A DNA stretch of 64,000 nucleotides from an uncultured Bifidobacteriaceae bacterium (lineage in GTDB: Bacteria > Actinomycetota > Actinomycetes > Actinomycetales > Bifidobacteriaceae), in NCBI GenBank assembly GCA_946891915.1, contig CAMPNN010000003.1, forward strand, positions 1-64,000, read 5' to 3'. Positions within the stretch are counted from its first letter, which is position 1; the number at the start of each line of letters is the position of its first letter. The notes under the pieces are model-generated. The model saw only the letters and a list, made by a program, of their open reading frames with translations. It was not told the origin of the DNA and made no database searches. A program made the translations under genes and the position numbers. Positions 61,611-64,000 of the stretch are shown piece by piece.

Positions 61611-63533
61611 ATGACTGTTCGCGGTGATATTCGAAATGTGGCAATTGTGGCGCACGTCGACCACGGTAAGACCACTCTGGTAAACGCCATGCTTCAGCAG
61701 TCGCACGTATTTTCTGAACGTGAGGAAGTCCCAGATCGTGTGATGGATTCCAATGACTTGGAACGCGAAAAGGGCATTACTATTCTTGCTAAGAACACTG
61801 CAGTGCAGTACACCGGCCCATTGGCTGAAAAATATGGTCACCCAGAAGGCATCACTATTAACGTGATTGATACTCCTGGCCACGCTGACTTCGGCGGCGA
61901 AGTTGAGCGCGGTATTTCTATGGTTGACGGCGTTGTTCTTCTTGTTGACGCTTCCGAAGGCCCACTTCCACAGACTCGCTTTGTGCTTCGTAAAGCTTTG
62001 GAAGCTAAGCTTCCTGTGATTTTGTGCGTAAATAAGGTTGATCGTCCAGATGCTCGCATTGAAGAAGTTGTTGGCGAATCTACAGATTTGCTTCTTGGCT
62101 TGGCTCAGGATGTTGTTGAGGAAGGTATCGATCTTGATCTCGATGCTTTGCTTGATTTGCCAGTAATTTATTGCGCCGCTAAAGCCGGTTATGCTTCTGT
62201 AAATCAGCCAGAAAATGGTGGTTTGCCAGATAACGACAATTTGGAGCCATTGTTTGATTCTATTATTTCCAACATTCCAGCTCCTGAATACGAAGAAGGC
62301 GCTCCTCTTCAGGCTCATGTTGCAAACATTGATTCCTCCGACTTCCTTGGACGCTTGGGCTTGGTTCGTATTTACAACGGCACTTTGGAAAAGGGTAAGA
62401 CTTACGGTCTTTCCCGCGTTGATGGTTCTATTGAAAACTTCCGTGTTTCCGAGCTTCTTCGCACTCAAGGTTTGGAGCGTACTCCTGTAGCTTCTGCAGG
62501 TCCTGGTGACATTGTGGCTGTTGCTGGCGTGAACGATATTATGATTGGTGAAACGATTGTTGACCAGAACGATCCAAAGCCACTTCCATTAATTCATGTT
62601 GACGATCCTGCAATTTCTATGACTTTCGGCGTAAACGATTCTCCTCTTGCTGGTACTGAAGGAAAAGATCATAAGCTTACTGCTCGTATGATTAAGGATC
62701 GTTTGGATCGCGAGCTTATTGGTAACGTTTCTATTAAGGTTCTTCCAACTGAGCGTCCAGATGCTTGGGAAGTTCAAGGTCGTGGCGAGCTTGCGTTGGC
62801 TGTGTTGGCTGAGCAGATGCGTCGCGAAGGCTACGAGCTTACGGTTGGCCGCCCTCAGGTTGTTACTAAGACTATTGATGGTCAAATTAACGAGCCTATG
62901 GAAAACACAACGATTGACGTTCCAGAAGAGTACATGGGTACCGTTACACAGCTTATGGCTGATCGTAAAGGCCGCATGGATTCTATGAGCAACCACGGTT
63001 CCGGTTGGGTTCGTTTGCAATTTACTGTTCCTTCTCGTGGCCTTATTGGTTTCCGCACTGCTTTGCTTTCTGCTACTCGCGGAACTGGTATTGCAAGCTC
63101 TATTTCCGCCGGTTACGCTCCATGGGCTGGTCAGATTGTTACTCGCCAGAACGGTTCTATGGTTTGCGATCGTAAGGGTGTTGCAACTCCTTATGCTATG
63201 CAGCGTTTGCAAGCTCGCGGTATCTTCTTCGTTGATCCTCAAAGCCCAGTTTACGAAGGCCAAATCGTTGGTATTAACAATAAGCCAGACGAGTTGGATG
63301 TGAACATTACGCTTGCTAAGCATATGACGAACATGCGTTCTTCAACTGCTGATGTTCTCGAGACCTTGACTCCACCAATTAAGATGAGCTTGGAAGAGTC
63401 TCTTGATTTCGCAAACGAAGACGAGTGCGTTGAAGTAACTCCTGAAGCTATTCGCGTGCGCAAGATTATTTTGAGCCGTGACGAATGGTACAAGTGGCGT
63501 GCTAAGCAGCGTCGTCAGAACAATGCTGCGTGA
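61611..63533 (+). CDS. typA: Ribosome-associated GTPase TypA/BipA
   Basis: The 640-aa translational GTPase has G1 AHVDHGKT (14-21), the switch region with EREKGITI, G3 DTPGHADFGGE and G4 NKVDRPDA, then the EF-G-like domains and the TypA C-terminal domain (SRGLIGFRTALLSATRGTG). It acts in ribosome assembly at stress or low temperature. ATG 61611 is chosen with GGAAGAGG upstream; GTG 61608 is adjacent. The 187-base gap from parA shows no gene. Confidence 0.96.
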   Translation: MTVRGDIRNVAIVAHVDHGKTTLVNAMLQQSHVFSEREEVPDRVMDSNDLEREKGITILAKNTAVQYTGPLAEKYGHPEGITINVIDTPGHADFGGEVERGISMVDGVVLLVDASEGPLPQTRFVLRKALEAKLPVILCVNKVDRPDARIEEVVGESTDLLLGLAQDVVEEGIDLDLDALLDLPVIYCAAKAGYASVNQPENGGLPDNDNLEPLFDSIISNIPAPEYEEGAPLQAHVANIDSSDFLGRLGLVRIYNGTLEKGKTYGLSRVDGSIENFRVSELLRTQGLERTPVASAGPGDIVAVAGVNDIMIGETIVDQNDPKPLPLIHVDDPAISMTFGVNDSPLAGTEGKDHKLTARMIKDRLDRELIGNVSIKVLPTERPDAWEVQGRGELALAVLAEQMRREGYELTVGRPQVVTKTIDGQINEPMENTTIDVPEEYMGTVTQLMADRKGRMDSMSNHGSGWVRLQFTVPSRGLIGFRTALLSATRGTGIASSISAGYAPWAGQIVTRQNGSMVCDRKGVATPYAMQRLQARGIFFVDPQSPVYEGQIVGINNKPDELDVNITLAKHMTNMRSSTADVLETLTPPIKMSLEESLDFANEDECVEVTPEAIRVRKIILSRDEWYKWRAKQRRQNNAA

Positions 63534-63577
63534 CGTATCCTCGAAAATACTGTTTGTAAATTGAGGCGTTAATTATT

Positions 63578-64000
63578 ATGTCATCAAAACCGTGGTCGCA
63601 TCGCTTACCTTTATGGGGTAGGTATGCGACCACGTGCGTTTCTGCAGTTTTGTGTTCGCTAATTGGAACGTTTATTCATCGTTGTGGTGCAATAGATAAT
63701 ATTCCTTATGGTTTTGTTGTTGCAATGATATTACTTCTGCTTTCTGCTTGGTGCTCTAGAGCTCGTAGTGGATGGTGGGGATTATTTATTCATGCAACAG
63801 TTTTTTCAGCGTTTGCTTGGATTCTCGCATTAGGTTTTATTGGCAGTGCAATTCTTGTGCCAGTTGGTTTTACTATTCCTGTGCCTTGGTGTGTGCACTA
63901 TGCGGGATATTTGTGGCTCTATGGCATTCTTATTGCTCACGCAATTTTGCTTTGTATGCCTCAGCGTTGGTTTGTTGTTTATAGTGTTAAACAAGTAAAA
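63578..64000 (+). CDS. Membrane protein, unknown, cut by window end
   Basis: 141 codons from ATG 63578 run open to the last base (MSSKPWSHRLPLWGRY at the start). At least four hydrophobic segments are visible (about 20-35, 45-60, 68-92, 100-130), rich in Trp and Cys. A GAGGCG ribosome-site-like stretch is upstream. Codons 5-19 contain a perfect 11-bp inverted repeat. I do not recognise the family. It may share the typA transcript, 44 bases after its stop. Confidence 0.8.
   Translation, partial: MSSKPWSHRLPLWGRYATTCVSAVLCSLIGTFIHRCGAIDNIPYGFVVAMILLLLSAWCSRARSGWWGLFIHATVFSAFAWILALGFIGSAILVPVGFTIPVPWCVHYAGYLWLYGILIAHAILLCMPQRWFVVYSVKQVK
63591..63634 (+). other. Strong hairpin at the start of the terminal membrane-protein gene
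   Basis: CGTGGTCGCAT (63591-63601) is fully complementary to ATGCGACCACG (63624-63634), with a TACC/GGTA inner pair. It starts 13 bases after the ATG, where it could slow early translation or serve as a regulator site. Confidence 0.6.

Overview
The window reads as a chromosomal segment of a low-GC member of the Bifidobacteriaceae, most likely Gardnerella. The evidence is a set of actinobacterial hallmark genes (bL37, a DUF3107 protein, a DUF2342 metalloprotease-like protein, SepF, a DivIVA-type protein, an FtsZ ending in DIPDFLR, an ileS T-box of the short actinobacterial kind), a long eukaryote-type IleRS as found in bifidobacteria, and an AT-leaning base composition. It also has very repeat-rich intergenic DNA. 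No database search was possible, so the genus is an inference.

Layout. 0-7.3 kb is accessory: a 320-bp repeat, a class C (pilus) sortase, an AT-rich cluster made of a YdjI-like SPFH/SHOCT protein plus small membrane and zinc-ribbon proteins, then about 1.3 kb of gene-free repeats. 7.3-9.5 kb holds tRNA-Lys, xseA-xseB and tRNA-Arg. 9.5-15.2 kb contains an Abi_2/AbiF-type HEPN protein preceded by what looks like a small structured RNA with its own promoter and terminator, ileS under a T-box, and a BrnT/BrnA toxin-antitoxin pair. 15.5-22.1 kb is an oligopeptide ABC transporter operon (permease, permease, lipoprotein, fused double ATPase) followed by murI. A second exact copy of the 320-bp repeat lies at 22.3-22.6 kb.

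22.6-46.8 kb is mostly housekeeping: VKOR, PHP phosphoesterase, DUF3107, a degenerate APH-like kinase, UvrD-family helicase, DUF2342, Lon-like protease, DivIVA-like protein, recO-uppS, a thiamine-binding-type protein, glyS, dusB, ftsZ-sepF, trmB, aminopeptidase P, a PfkB sugar kinase, an ECF S-component and folC, with tRNA-Val, a CAT-anticodon tRNA and tRNA-Glu. 46.8-50.7 kb is a minus-strand peptidoglycan group (murE, an ATP-grasp ligase, an aspartate racemase-like gene) that could build a D-Asp cross-bridge. 50.8-64 kb carries a DnaQ-like exonuclease, an ECF sigma factor next to the 24-aa bL37 gene, YbaK, gapA, thiamine pyrophosphokinase, asnB, infC-rpmI-rplT (infC apparently starting at AUU), xerD-parA, typA and a membrane protein cut by the window end.

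The most interesting signals are the AbiF/small-RNA cassette, the PspA-less YdjI/zinc-ribbon membrane cluster, a clustered family of intergenic CTTTAC...GTAAAG palindromes, and a T-box in which one hexamer can pair either with the T-box side or with the ileS Shine-Dalgarno.
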